Source: an uncultured Desulfuromonadales bacterium
GTDB lineage: Bacteria > Desulfobacterota > Desulfuromonadia > Desulfuromonadales > Geopsychrobacteraceae
NCBI GenBank assembly: GCA_947259685.1
Contig: CAMYNC010000005.1
Location: 1-64,000, forward strand
Reading direction: 5' to 3'
Length of the DNA stretch: 64,000 nucleotides
The position numbers were made by a program, and so were the translations under genes. Positions 42,501 to 51,450 of this stretch are shown piece after piece (within the stretch, counting starts at the first letter, position 1; each line of letters starts with the position of its first letter). The notes beneath the pieces were generated by a model. It worked only from the letters and a program-made list of their open reading frames with translations, was not told where the DNA came from and did not search any database.

Positions 42501-45193
42501 GTTTAACCATTTTGGAATGCGTTGAAGGCAGCTTTTCTGCAGAGCTTTTTGATGCCGGGCGAGACTATGAAGACCGCCGACAGCCGTTACTGGATGCTTC
42601 CCGTGTTTTCCTCGACGAGCAGTTGCAGCGGATCAAGCTACTTGCTGAACAGGGCGGCTCGGGCACACTGGTCGTCGAGCAATTGACTGCCCTGTTTGAC
42701 CAACTGAACATCAATCTTTACCAAGCGGTCAGTGCCGATCTCGACCCTGAGGCCTTGCAGAACTGTGCATTGCTGGCCCTGGGTGGTTACGGGCGCAAAG
42801 AAATGAACCCGCGTTCCGACCTGGACCTGATGTTTTTTTATGCCGATGCCGGCAAACCGGTAGCACAGGTGCTGTCCGACCGGATGCTTTATCTGCTCTG
42901 GGATTTGAATCTCGATGTCGGCTACAGCGTGCGCTCTCCCAAAGATTGCCTTGAACAGTCCGGTCAGGATGTCACCGTCAGAACAGCGATGCTCGACGCA
43001 CGGTTTCTGGCTGGCAACCCTGAACAGTTCGAGGAGTTCGAAAGTAAGGTCGGTAAGCAGATTCTTAACAATGATACCCAGGGCTTTATTAAGCAGAAGC
43101 TATCGGAAAGCCAGGAGCGGCTGAAAAAATACGGTTCTTCCGTCTATCTGCTGGAGCCGAACATAAAAGAAGGGGAAGGGGGACTGCGTGATCTGCATGC
43201 CGCAATTTGGATCGCGCGCGTCAAGTTCAAGGCGAAAAGTATCAAAGAACTGTTGATTAAAGGGATTATCAACGAACAACGCGCCGAGGAATACCAGGCC
43301 GCCTACGATTATCTCTGGTGTGTTCGCAATCACCTGCATTTCATGGCCCAGCGCAAAAGCGATCAACTCACCTTCGACCTCCAGCAGCAGATTGCGGCGA
43401 TGCTCGGGTATTCCGATAGTCGCGAAGGCTCAGCGGTCGAACAGTTTATGCAGGATTACTACACCCATGCAGCTCATGTTGAGCACCTCTCCTCCAGTCT
43501 GGTCATTCGGGCGACCGAACGGGATCAACCCAGCAAAAGTATTCTCGGCTTTTGGGGTCGACGCAGCCTGGAGGATGGCTTCAGCGTGATTCGCGGGGAG
43601 CTGGGAGCCAACGACAAAGAAATTTTTCGAAAAGATCCCGCCTTGATGATGAAAGCGTTCGAACTGGCGCAAAAGCATAATGCCGAGCTCAGCGTTTCTC
43701 TAAAATTGGCGATCCGTGACAATTTGTCGCTGGTCAACGATAAGGTGCGGCGTACCCGGCGGATCAATGAGTCATTTTTCAATATTCTGCGCTATCCGAA
43801 GCGGGTTGGAAAAACTTTGCGCGAAATGCATCATCTGCATTTTCTCAATGCGTTCATTCCTGAATTCAAGAATATTTTCTGCAAGGTCCAGTTCGATCTC
43901 TACCACATCTACACGGTCGATATTCATTCCTTATTCGCTGTTGAAGAGATGTGTAAACTCTGGGCAGGAGAGTATGCTGGAACCCAGCCGCTGCTGACTC
44001 AGGTGGCGGATAATATCGAAAAGAAAGAGCTATTGTTGCTGGCAGCCCTGTTCCACGATATCGGCAAGGGCAGCGGTAAGGATCACAGCAGCAAGGGTGC
44101 CTCAATGATCCCGACGATCGCTCGCCGAATGGGTTTGAACCGTGAAAATAGCCAACGTTTGCAGTTTCTGGTTCAGCATCACCTACAGATGGCGCATATC
44201 TCCCAACGCCGTGACCTGCATGACATGAAAATGATTGCCCAATTCGCCGACCTGTTGGGGATGAGTGAAAACCTGCGCATGCTTTACCTGCTGACCTTCT
44301 CCGACCTAAAAGCGGTCGGCCCGGATGTCTGGTCTGAGTGGAAAGGTCAGTTGCTTCAGGAGCTGTACGAAAAAGCCTACGACTTTATGGAAAAACGCAA
44401 CTTTTTCTCCGAGCAGCGTTCGGAGAAAGTGCGCAATCGTAAGCGCAAAGTTCGTAATGCCTTGCTGGGAGAATTCCCTGAAAGTAAGATCAAGAAGGCC
44501 CTCGACAGCCTCAGCACCCGGTATGTCTTGACTTACCGATCGAAACAGATCATCCCGCACCTGCGCCTGGCTCTCAGCCGGGGAAAGGAACCTTTGAAGA
44601 TGCATGTCGAGCACATGCGCGAGGCCGGTTATACCGAATTGACTCTGGCGACAATCGATTCACCGGGGCTGTTTTCTTTGATCACCGGCGTTATGGCCGC
44701 CCATGCCATTAATATTCTTGGGGCGCAGGTTCATACCCGTAAGACCGGTGCGGTATTGGATGTTCTGCAGGTCAACAGCACCATTGGTGATGTGGTCGAT
44801 AAGCCGGCGAAGTGGGCACGGGTTGAAGCCGACCTGATCGGTGCGATTGAGGGGCGGGTTTACATCGATGATCTGGTCGAAAAACAGCAGGAACCTTCTT
44901 ACCTGACCGGTATCCGTGAAAAGCCGAAACGCCCCAACAAGGTTGAGTTTGACAACCAGGTGTCGGATGAATATACGGTTATCGATATATTCGCTAACGA
45001 TAAAGTCGGTCTGCTGTACAATATTACCCGCACGCTGAAAGAATTGGGGCTCTACATCGCGGTTTCCAAGATTTCCACCAAAGTCGATCAGGCCGCCGAC
45101 ACCTTTTATGTGCGGGATATCTTCGGCCAGAAAATTGTCGATCCGGAGAAGACTGAGCAGATTCGAAAAACCCTGCTTGAGAGACTCGATTAG
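42497..45193 (+). CDS. glnD: [Protein-PII] uridylyltransferase / uridylyl-removing enzyme
   Basis: An 898-aa bifunctional nitrogen sensor that uridylylates PII (GlnB Tyr51) under nitrogen limitation and removes UMP when glutamine is high. The nucleotidyltransferase domain has GGYGRKEMNPRSDLD near residue 95, the HD hydrolase domain ALFHDIGKG near residue 517, and two ACT domains follow (about 710-780 and 825-895: LATIDSPGLFSLI and VIDIFANDKVGLLYNI). Length fits (850-930). The target genes glnB and glnA are 28 kb to the left. Translationally coupled to the amidase gene. Confidence 0.96.
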   Translation: MSLTILECVEGSFSAELFDAGRDYEDRRQPLLDASRVFLDEQLQRIKLLAEQGGSGTLVVEQLTALFDQLNINLYQAVSADLDPEALQNCALLALGGYGRKEMNPRSDLDLMFFYADAGKPVAQVLSDRMLYLLWDLNLDVGYSVRSPKDCLEQSGQDVTVRTAMLDARFLAGNPEQFEEFESKVGKQILNNDTQGFIKQKLSESQERLKKYGSSVYLLEPNIKEGEGGLRDLHAAIWIARVKFKAKSIKELLIKGIINEQRAEEYQAAYDYLWCVRNHLHFMAQRKSDQLTFDLQQQIAAMLGYSDSREGSAVEQFMQDYYTHAAHVEHLSSSLVIRATERDQPSKSILGFWGRRSLEDGFSVIRGELGANDKEIFRKDPALMMKAFELAQKHNAELSVSLKLAIRDNLSLVNDKVRRTRRINESFFNILRYPKRVGKTLREMHHLHFLNAFIPEFKNIFCKVQFDLYHIYTVDIHSLFAVEEMCKLWAGEYAGTQPLLTQVADNIEKKELLLLAALFHDIGKGSGKDHSSKGASMIPTIARRMGLNRENSQRLQFLVQHHLQMAHISQRRDLHDMKMIAQFADLLGMSENLRMLYLLTFSDLKAVGPDVWSEWKGQLLQELYEKAYDFMEKRNFFSEQRSEKVRNRKRKVRNALLGEFPESKIKKALDSLSTRYVLTYRSKQIIPHLRLALSRGKEPLKMHVEHMREAGYTELTLATIDSPGLFSLITGVMAAHAINILGAQVHTRKTGAVLDVLQVNSTIGDVVDKPAKWARVEADLIGAIEGRVYIDDLVEKQQEPSYLTGIREKPKRPNKVEFDNQVSDEYTVIDIFANDKVGLLYNITRTLKELGLYIAVSKISTKVDQAADTFYVRDIFGQKIVDPEKTEQIRKTLLERLD

Positions 45194-45207
45194 CGATTAT
45201 AAATCAG

Positions 45208-46101
45208 ATGGTTATGGATCAATACCTTGATTATTTTCTCAACTATCTTGAGGTGGAGAAGGGCCTCTCCGCCAACACGCTGGACGCCTACGGTCGAGAT
45301 CTAAGTCGCTACCTTGAGACCCTGCAGAAAAATGGTGTCGCCACGCCGGAAGCGGTTCGGCAGCGCCAGGTATTGCAGTTTCTCGGTCAGCTGAAAAAAC
45401 AGGGGTTGGCAGCGCGCAGCAGAGCCCGGTCGTTGAGTGCCGTACGGATGTTTCATCGTTTTTTGCTCAATGAAAAGTATGCCGAGCACGATCCTACCGC
45501 CCTCATAGATTCTCCTCGGGCTTTGCAACCCTTGCCGAAGCTGTTATCGCAGGACGAAGTAGAGCGGTTGCTTGAAGCACCTCAAGGGGCAGGGGCGCTG
45601 GCATTGCGGGATCGGGCTCTGCTTGAGGTGCTCTATGCAACCGGTATGCGGGTTTCGGAGTTGGTCGGTTTAACCCTCGGCAGCCTGAAACTTGATATTG
45701 GTTGTGTCAACGCTTTTGGCAAGGGAGGGAAGCAGCGATTGATCCCTCTTGGCGAAGTTGCTCTTGAAATTCTGCAGGGGTATCTGCAGAATGGGCGGCC
45801 GATTCTGTCAAGAGAACAGCTGACCGATCTGGTTTTTCTTAACCGCCAGGGCAAGGGCTTAAGCCGACAGGGGGTCTGGAAAAACCTGAATCGCTATGCC
45901 CTTCAGGCGGGGATCAGTCATAAAGTTTATCCCCATATGCTGCGGCATTCCTTTGCGACCCATCTGCTGGAAAATGGCGCGGATTTACGCGCCGTGCAGA
46001 CGATGCTCGGGCATGCGGATATTTCAACGACACAGATTTACACCCACGTGTTGCAGGAGCGCTTGAAGCAGCTGCATCAACAGTATCATCCACGTGGTTA
46101 A
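45208..46101 (+). CDS. xerD: Tyrosine recombinase XerD
   Basis: A 297-aa tyrosine recombinase resolving chromosome dimers at dif. The N-terminal SAM-like domain (about residues 1-90) has LSANTLDAYGRDLSRYL. Catalytic residues are complete: Arg148 in GMRVSEL, His243 and Arg246 in HMLRHSF, His269 in LGHADIS and nucleophile Tyr278 in QIYTHV. Length and sequence suit XerD/XerC rather than a phage integrase. It sits in the housekeeping run glnD-xerD-apgM, 14 bases after glnD. The first codons MVMDQYLDYF leave an alternative ATG two codons later. Confidence 0.93.
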   Translation: MVMDQYLDYFLNYLEVEKGLSANTLDAYGRDLSRYLETLQKNGVATPEAVRQRQVLQFLGQLKKQGLAARSRARSLSAVRMFHRFLLNEKYAEHDPTALIDSPRALQPLPKLLSQDEVERLLEAPQGAGALALRDRALLEVLYATGMRVSELVGLTLGSLKLDIGCVNAFGKGGKQRLIPLGEVALEILQGYLQNGRPILSREQLTDLVFLNRQGKGLSRQGVWKNLNRYALQAGISHKVYPHMLRHSFATHLLENGADLRAVQTMLGHADISTTQIYTHVLQERLKQLHQQYHPRG

Positions 46102-46123
46102 TTTTTGCTAGATAGAGGATTCG

Positions 46124-47320
46124 ATGAAGTACATCATTTTGCTCGGCGATGGTATGTCCGATGAACCGCTGGTTGAACTTGAAGGAAAAACACCGCTGGA
46201 GGCTGCCAAGACTCCTAATATGGATCGCTTGGCCAAAGCCGGCCAAGTCGGGCTGGCAGCTACAGTTCCTGATGGTTTTCATCCCGGCAGCGATGTCGCC
46301 AACCTCTCGGTCTTCGGTTACAACCCCGCTGAATGCTATTCCGGCCGCTCCCCACTCGAGGCCGCTAGCATGGGCGTCGAGCTCGGCCCCAATGATGTCG
46401 CTTTTCGGCTTAACTTCGTCTGGCTTGAAGCCCATTACGGCAAACTCTATATGGGCGATTTTTCCGCCGGGCATATCCGCACTGCAGAGGCTCGGGAACT
46501 GATCAAAACCTTGCAGGAATATCTGGGTGGAGACGACTTTGAATTTTACCCGGGAATTTCTTATCGCCACTTGCTGGTCTGGAAAAACGGTCGCGATCAG
46601 CTGCGCTTCACTCCGCCGCATGACATTACCACCCATAGTGTTGAAGATCATCTGCCGCAGGGCGAGGGGGCTGAAGCGCTCATTGAGTTGACCAACTCAG
46701 CACAGATGTTGCTGGCCAACCATCCGGTCAATCAACAACGGATAGATAACGGCGAACTGCCGGCGAATTCAATCTGGCTTTGGGGCCACGGTCGCAAACC
46801 ACAGATGGAAAGCTATCAGCAGCGTTTTGACCTGACCGGCTCGGTGATCTCGGCGGTCGATCTGATTAAAGGGATTGGGGTCAATGCCGGCCTGGAGATT
46901 ATTGACGTCCCCGGGGCCACTGGTTATATCGATACCAATTATCTCGGTAAAGGTCAGGCTGCGGTTGCGGCACTGAAAGAGCGAGACTTTGTCTATGTTC
47001 ATGTGGAAGCCCCGGATGAGGCGGCCCATGGCGGACTGCTGGCAGAGAAAATTCAGGCGATCGAAGATTTCGATCGGGATGTCGTCGGGACGGTGCTTAA
47101 CCGTTTAGCGGAAATCGGTGACTGTCGGATTCTGGTCTGCCCTGATCACCCGACGCCGGTGGCGAAACGAACCCATACCTCCGATCCGGTGCCTTACCTG
47201 CTGTTCGATTCGCGCAAGGAACAGGTATCCGGAGTTACCGGCTACACCGAAGCTGAAGCCAAGCGCTGCGGCACGCTGCTGCCTGGCCATCAGCTGTTAC
47301 CACTGTTGCTTGATAAGTAA
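46124..47320 (+). CDS. apgM: 2,3-bisphosphoglycerate-independent phosphoglycerate mutase, archaeal type
   Basis: A 398-aa metalloenzyme of the alkaline phosphatase superfamily interconverting 3- and 2-phosphoglycerate. The N-terminal MKYIILLGDGMSDEPL carries the first metal Asp, TPNMDRLAK follows, and SDVANLSVFGYNP contains the phosphorylated Ser. VHVEAPDEAAHGG (near residue 290) and VCPDHPTPV (near residue 337) provide further metal ligands, with THTSDPVPYLL after them. Common in deltaproteobacteria and archaea as the aPGAM form. AGAGG lies upstream of the ATG. Confidence 0.95.
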   Translation: MKYIILLGDGMSDEPLVELEGKTPLEAAKTPNMDRLAKAGQVGLAATVPDGFHPGSDVANLSVFGYNPAECYSGRSPLEAASMGVELGPNDVAFRLNFVWLEAHYGKLYMGDFSAGHIRTAEARELIKTLQEYLGGDDFEFYPGISYRHLLVWKNGRDQLRFTPPHDITTHSVEDHLPQGEGAEALIELTNSAQMLLANHPVNQQRIDNGELPANSIWLWGHGRKPQMESYQQRFDLTGSVISAVDLIKGIGVNAGLEIIDVPGATGYIDTNYLGKGQAAVAALKERDFVYVHVEAPDEAAHGGLLAEKIQAIEDFDRDVVGTVLNRLAEIGDCRILVCPDHPTPVAKRTHTSDPVPYLLFDSRKEQVSGVTGYTEAEAKRCGTLLPGHQLLPLLLDK

Positions 47321-47332
47321 CAGAAGTTACCG

Positions 47333-47749
47333 ATGACCAAGGTCAGATTTGCCAAGTTAGAACGCCAGGAAAAGGCCAGATTGCTCTGTCAGCTTGCTGA
47401 ACAGCAGTATGCGTCCGGTAAGCGGGTGCTGGTGCTGGTGCAGGATGAAAATCAGGCGGTGACCCTTGATCGCTTCATGTGGACCTGGGAAAAGGGTTCT
47501 TTTTTACCGCATGCCTGTAATAACGGTTCGGTCGATTGCCTCGAAGAGCCGATTGTCATTACCGCCAAGCAGAGCAATCCAAACGCCGCCAGTGTCTTGA
47601 TCATGGGCCAACCCTGTCCACGGGAGTTTATCCGTGGTTTCGAATTGGCGATCGACTTTGCTGAAGTCTTCGACAAATCTCTGGCCGAAGCGGCCCGAGA
47701 ACGTTTCCGCAACTATCGCGATGCTGGTTTTGAACCACAAATGTATTAA
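47333..47749 (+). CDS. holC: DNA polymerase III chi subunit
   Basis: A 138-aa HolC protein. In the replisome clamp loader chi contacts SSB. Family motifs are present: VRFAKLERQEKARLLCQLAEQ, KRVLVLVQDENQAVTLDRFMWTWEKGSFLPHA, with the conserved LDRFMWTW-x3-SFLPH stretch, and a C-terminal RFRNYRDAGFEPQMY. It begins 12 bases after apgM. A GC hairpin without T-run (GCTGGC/GCCAGC at 47751-47768) follows the stop. Confidence 0.93.
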   Translation: MTKVRFAKLERQEKARLLCQLAEQQYASGKRVLVLVQDENQAVTLDRFMWTWEKGSFLPHACNNGSVDCLEEPIVITAKQSNPNAASVLIMGQPCPREFIRGFELAIDFAEVFDKSLAEAARERFRNYRDAGFEPQMY

Positions 47750-47818
47750 TGCTGGCGGTTTTGCCAGCCTCATCCGCCTGCCAGATGTTCCGTAACTCAA
47801 TCAAGGTAGTATCAAATC

Positions 47819-48577
47819 GTGAATACTGAAAATATCATCATTGTTCTGGTGGAACCTCAGGGACCGCGGAATATCGGTTCCGTCTGCCGGGCCATGCGCA
47901 ATTTCGGCTTGCTGGAATTGCGGCTGGTCAATCCTCAGACCGATCATCTTGTGCATGAAGCGCGGCAGATGGCGGTTAAAGCCACCGATGTGCTTGAATC
48001 AGCGAAAATATTCACCAGTCTGGCAGATGCCTTGTCGGGCTGTGTCGCCAGTTTCGGCACCACCCGCCGCTTCGGCCGTTATCGGGAAGGGCTGCTACAC
48101 CCAGACGAGGCAGCCAGGAGCCTGTTGCCACTGACGACCACTGGGCAGGTCGCTCTGGTTTTTGGCCGCGAGGACAAGGGGCTGCATAACGCTGAATTAG
48201 ATCTTTGCCAGCATTTTGTTACTATCCCGACCAGCGAGGGCTTACCATCGATGAACCTGGCTCAGGCTGTCGCACTTTGCCTTTACGAGGTTTATAAAAC
48301 CAAGGGTGAGTTGGCCGGCAGTTGCCATGGTCGCAAGCAGTTGGCCACCAATCAGAACCTTGAGCAAATGTACCAGCATATGCAGGAGTCGCTGACCCGG
48401 GTCGGCTTCCTGAATCCGCAGAACCCTGATCATATCATGCGTGCCTTTCGACGGATCCTTGGCCGCTCCGGGCTGAACGATCGCGAGGTAAGGATCATGC
48501 GAGGACTGTTCAGTCAGATTGAATCACTTGATGAACAGATGGAAAAGCTCAAGCAGGGGGAGAGTGCGGATGGCTGA
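47819..48577 (+). CDS. trmJ: tRNA (cytidine/uridine-2'-O-)-methyltransferase TrmJ
   Basis: A 252-aa SPOUT-class methyltransferase of the TrmJ/TrmH family acting on the anticodon-loop ribose (position 32). The N-terminal NIIIVLVEPQGPRNIGSVCRAMRN motif, VFGREDKGLHNAEL and IPTSEGLPSMNLAQAV, which forms the SAM-binding trefoil knot, are all in place. The C-terminal extension (about 165-250) with RRILGRSGLNDREVRIMRGL is typical of TrmJ. GTG start. Eight bases of its end overlap the next small gene. Confidence 0.92.
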   Translation: MNTENIIIVLVEPQGPRNIGSVCRAMRNFGLLELRLVNPQTDHLVHEARQMAVKATDVLESAKIFTSLADALSGCVASFGTTRRFGRYREGLLHPDEAARSLLPLTTTGQVALVFGREDKGLHNAELDLCQHFVTIPTSEGLPSMNLAQAVALCLYEVYKTKGELAGSCHGRKQLATNQNLEQMYQHMQESLTRVGFLNPQNPDHIMRAFRRILGRSGLNDREVRIMRGLFSQIESLDEQMEKLKQGESADG

Positions 48578-48938
48578 GTTATTAAAATCGATCAAACTTG
48601 AAAATGGTTTGCAGGTAAATTTTTTCGACACCTCGAATCGTTATTTCGGCGACTTTCACCGGGTTTGCATTGAGGTTAAAGCTGAGATCTCCCTTGAAAA
48701 ATTTAACCTGGCTAAAGAGCAGCAAGCGGGCCGGGAGCTGTCCGGACCCCTATGTTTTAAGAATAAACTTAAGAGGATGGGGGTTCCAACTGCTGACCTT
48801 GACCGGGTTAAGCAGGCCATGATGGAAGATTTCCTACAGACCACTGGCAAATATCTGAGCAGGCCGAATTTCCCGCGGCAGTTTCTGAAGGCTAAGCTGG
48901 CTGAAAAACCAAAGTCCAAATTTCTGCTGCGCCGCTAA
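48570..48938 (+). CDS. Hypothetical conserved-looking protein, 122 aa
   Basis: Not recognised by function. It starts MAELLKSIKLENGLQVNFFDTS, an EN-G-V-FFD pattern common to small uncharacterised deltaproteobacterial proteins, has a helical middle with SGPLCFKNKLKRMGVPTADL and ends with a basic tail KSKFLLRR. The ATG at 48570 overlaps the trmJ stop by eight bases and is preceded by GGGGGAG. Codon use matches its neighbours. A role near RNA modification is only suggested by position. Confidence 0.75.
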   Translation: MAELLKSIKLENGLQVNFFDTSNRYFGDFHRVCIEVKAEISLEKFNLAKEQQAGRELSGPLCFKNKLKRMGVPTADLDRVKQAMMEDFLQTTGKYLSRPNFPRQFLKAKLAEKPKSKFLLRR

Positions 48939-48955
48939 CCGCCTTAATTTTCTTC

Positions 48956-48984
48956 TTGCCTTTTCATAAATCTAGTGCTATTTA
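48956..48984 (+). promoter_or_regulatory. Extended -10 promoter of the rimP-nusA-infB operon
   Basis: TTGCCT (48956-48961), a 17-base spacer and TATTTA (48979-48984) preceded by TGC form an extended -10 promoter. Transcription would begin about 48991, 73 bases before rimP and upstream of a terminator-like hairpin. Confidence 0.65.
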
Positions 48985-49020
48985 AAGGTCCGATTTAGAT
49001 TCATGGTTAACCTTCTGAAA

Positions 49021-49044
49021 GTGAGCCCCCGGCTCGCTTTTTTT
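49021..49044 (+). terminator. Terminator/attenuator hairpin in the rimP leader
   Basis: GTGAGCC (49021-49027) and GGCTCGC (49031-49037) pair with one G-T wobble around CCC, followed by seven T (49038-49044). It lies between the putative promoter and rimP. It may end the trmJ transcript or attenuate the nusA operon. Confidence 0.8.
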
Positions 49045-49063
49045 ATTGTCTTGCGAGGACGTT

Positions 49064-49546
49064 GTGGCGCAACTGACAGAGCAGATAGAAGCACTGATCC
49101 AGCCGATTCTGGATGATCTCGGCCTGGAGTTGGTCGATATCGAATATCAGCGCGAAACGCATGGCTGGGTATTGCGATTTTATTTGGATAAAGTAGGTGG
49201 TATTAATCTCGATAACTGCGCCGAAGCCAGCCGAGAATTCAGTGCCATTCTCGATGTCGAAAATCTGATCGACACTGCCTATTCGCTCGAGGTCTCCTCT
49301 CCGGGAATTGAGCGGCCATTGAAAAAATCGAAGGATTTTGAACGCTTTGCCGGGCAGTTGGCAAAGATCAAAACTCTGGTCTCTATCGACCCGGACGGGT
49401 GTGGTCGCATGCGGAAAGTTTTTATCGGGGTTCTGGGCGGATTTGAAGGTCAGGATGTCCTGCTGACATTACGCGACAAAGGTACGGTCCAGGTCCGGAT
49501 TGCTCTGGATCAGATTGACCGTGCGAATTTGGAAATAGAGTTTTGA
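49064..49546 (+). CDS. rimP: Ribosome maturation factor RimP
   Basis: A 160-aa protein needed for 30S subunit assembly, acting on the S12/16S region. It opens with an ALIQPILDDLGLELVDIEYQRE alpha/beta domain; LDNCAEASREFSAILDVE and SLEVSSPGIERPLKK are the most conserved parts; a C-terminal SH3-like domain (about residues 85-155) ends in DQIDRANLEIEF. GTG 49064 is chosen over TTG 49046 because GAGG lies six bases upstream of it. It is the first gene of the nusA-infB block, as in most bacteria. Confidence 0.95.
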   Translation: MAQLTEQIEALIQPILDDLGLELVDIEYQRETHGWVLRFYLDKVGGINLDNCAEASREFSAILDVENLIDTAYSLEVSSPGIERPLKKSKDFERFAGQLAKIKTLVSIDPDGCGRMRKVFIGVLGGFEGQDVLLTLRDKGTVQVRIALDQIDRANLEIEF

Positions 49547-49638
49547 CCGGGTATCAGGTTATCCGGTTGCCGTTAGTTTCACTGGGCCGGATCACGCAAG
49601 GGACCTCGGCTGAAAACATGACAAAAGGGGTATGACGG

Positions 49639-50850
49639 ATGGTGGGCAACCTCAATCACATCATCGATCAGGTGGTAAAGGACAAAGGGATCGACCGCGA
49701 CGTACTGGTCGAAGCTCTCGAATCAGCAGTCCTTTCCGCAGCTAACAAAAAGTTCCGCAACACGCGAGATCTCGAGGCTCATTTTAATCACGAGATTGGC
49801 GAGGTTGAGGTCTTTGAGTTCGTAACCGTGGTCGATGAAGTGACCGACTCCTATAAGGAGATCGACATTGAAGAGGCGAAAGAAGTCGACCCCGATGTCG
49901 AAATTGGCGACTCTCTCGGAATGATGCTGGAGGCCGGTAGTTTCAGCCGGATAGCCGCTCAAACTGCGAAGCAGGTGATTATTCAAAAGGTTCGTGAAGC
50001 TGAGCGGGAAGGGATCTTCAACGAATTTAAGGACCGTGTCGGCGAAGTCGTCAACGGCATTGTCCGTCGCTACGAGCGGGGCGACCTGATCGTTGATCTG
50101 GGTCGTGCTGAAGCGCTGCTGCCGAACCGTGAGCAGGTGCCGCGGGAGAATTATCGTCAGTCTGACCGCGTGCGGGCGTATATCTCCGAAGTGAAAATGT
50201 CCGCCAAGGGTCCGCAGATTATCCTTTCACGGACTCACCCTGGCTTGTTAATCTCACTCTTCAAGTCCGAGGTGCCAGAAATTGCCGAAGGGATTGTCGA
50301 GATCAAGAACGCTGTTCGTGAGCCTGGTAGCCGGGCCAAAATTGCTGTTGAGTCGCACGATATGGATGTTGATCCCGTCGGCGCCTGCGTCGGTATGCGT
50401 GGTTCGCGGGTGCAGAATGTGGTCACTGAACTGCGTGGTGAGCGGATCGACATTATCCCCTGGACTCCCGATCCGGCTCGATTTGCCTGTTCGGCGCTGG
50501 CTCCAGCAGAAGTTTCACGGGTTTATATCGATGACGATGCCGAGGCAATGGAAATTATTGTTCCTGACGATCAGCTTTCGTTGGCGATCGGTAAAAAAGG
50601 GCAGAATGTCCGCTTGGCGGCCAAGCTGATCGGCTGGAAGATCGACATTAAAAGTGAGTCCCGTGCTCAGGAAGAAGAGCAGGAGGAGCCAGCGCCAGAA
50701 GCTGCCGATTTAACATCGGAAACTGCTGAAGTGGCTCCGGAAACTGCTGAAGTGGCTCCGGAAACTGTACCCGAAGAGCAGCCGATTATTGGTGAAGAAA
50801 AGGTTCCAGAAAAATTGGCCGAAGATCCTAAAGGTGGGGTTCAGGAGTAA
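49639..50850 (+). CDS. nusA: Transcription termination/antitermination factor NusA
   Basis: A 403-aa RNA polymerase-binding factor. The N-terminal domain (about residues 1-130) contains [22 protein letters not shown]. An S1 domain (about 135-200, [16 protein letters not shown]) and two KH domains (about 205-345: [19 protein letters not shown] and [15 protein letters not shown], then [19 protein letters not shown]) follow. The C-terminal ~55 residues are an acidic Glu/Pro/Ala tail with a 7-residue tandem repeat; the second KH ends before it, and no AR repeats are present. Cotranscribed with rimP and infB. Confidence 0.95.
   Translation: MVGNLNHIIDQVVKDKGIDRDVLVEALESAVLSAANKKFRNTRDLEAHFNHEIGEVEVFEFVTVVDEVTDSYKEIDIEEAKEVDPDVEIGDSLGMMLEAGSFSRIAAQTAKQVIIQKVREAEREGIFNEFKDRVGEVVNGIVRRYERGDLIVDLGRAEALLPNREQVPRENYRQSDRVRAYISEVKMSAKGPQIILSRTHPGLLISLFKSEVPEIAEGIVEIKNAVREPGSRAKIAVESHDMDVDPVGACVGMRGSRVQNVVTELRGERIDIIPWTPDPARFACSALAPAEVSRVYIDDDAEAMEIIVPDDQLSLAIGKKGQNVRLAAKLIGWKIDIKSESRAQEEEQEEPAPEAADLTSETAEVAPETAEVAPETVPEEQPIIGEEKVPEKLAEDPKGGVQE
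50719..50767 (+). repeat. 21-bp tandem repeat in the nusA tail
   Basis: Two exact copies of GAAACTGCTGAAGTGGCTCCG (50719-50739 and 50740-50760) and seven bases of a third encode ETAEVAP repeats. In-frame expansion or contraction would only change tail length. Confidence 0.9.
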
Positions 50851-50853
50851 TTT

Positions 50854-51450
50854 TTGAGGAGTTCAGGCCTGGGGCCGCAGAGAACCTGTATTGCTTGTCG
50901 GCAGGTGAAAGAACCGGCGCAGCTGGTCCGCTATGTCGTGGCTCCCGATGGAGCGTTGCTGGTCGATTATCGGCACAAGTTGCCTGGCCGGGGTGCCTAT
51001 ACTTGTATTTCACTTGAATGCCTGCAGGCAGCAGTCGTGCGCAAGCAGTTTCAGCGTAGCTTTCGTGGACAGTGCCAAACAGTTGCTTTCGAGGATTTAC
51101 GACAGGCAATCAGCCAGACCTTGGTACAGCGGATAATGAATCTTATCGGCATGGCCCGCAAATCAGGGCAGCTGATTTCAGGAAGCAATGCAGTTATCAA
51201 TGCATTGCGGCATCAGTCCGGCTTCGCTATGGTCTTGATCGCCGAAGATATTTCTGCTGGAATTGCAGAGAAAATTACAGAGTTATCTGAGCGTCACAAG
51301 GTTCCCTGCAGTCAGCTGTTTAGCAAGGGCATGCTCGGACAGGTTCTTGGCAAAGGGGAACGTAGTGTCATCGCCGTTCAGACGGGGACACTGGCGGATA
51401 CGCTACTGACTGAACTGCAAAGATATGCGCAGATGGTAAGGGAGAATTGA
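50854..51450 (+). CDS. YlxR (DUF448) fused to a ribosomal L7Ae-like domain
   Basis: A 198-aa RNA-binding protein. Residues about 8-80 form a YlxR/DUF448 domain with the signature [19 protein letters not shown] and [15 protein letters not shown]. Residues about 95-185 are an L7Ae/YlxQ-like domain ([19 protein letters not shown] and [14 protein letters not shown]). In Firmicutes the two domains are separate genes ylxR and ylxQ between nusA and infB; here they are one chain. TTG 50854 is accepted as start because AGGAG lies six bases upstream at 50843-50847. Confidence 0.92.
   Translation: MRSSGLGPQRTCIACRQVKEPAQLVRYVVAPDGALLVDYRHKLPGRGAYTCISLECLQAAVVRKQFQRSFRGQCQTVAFEDLRQAISQTLVQRIMNLIGMARKSGQLISGSNAVINALRHQSGFAMVLIAEDISAGIAEKITELSERHKVPCSQLFSKGMLGQVLGKGERSVIAVQTGTLADTLLTELQRYAQMVREN

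Noticed and set aside
43000..43130. Search for a tRNA or small RNA gene in the window
   Set aside because: No cloverleaf with T-loop GTTCGA-type box and CCA-compatible ends could be found anywhere by eye, including this span; none is reported.
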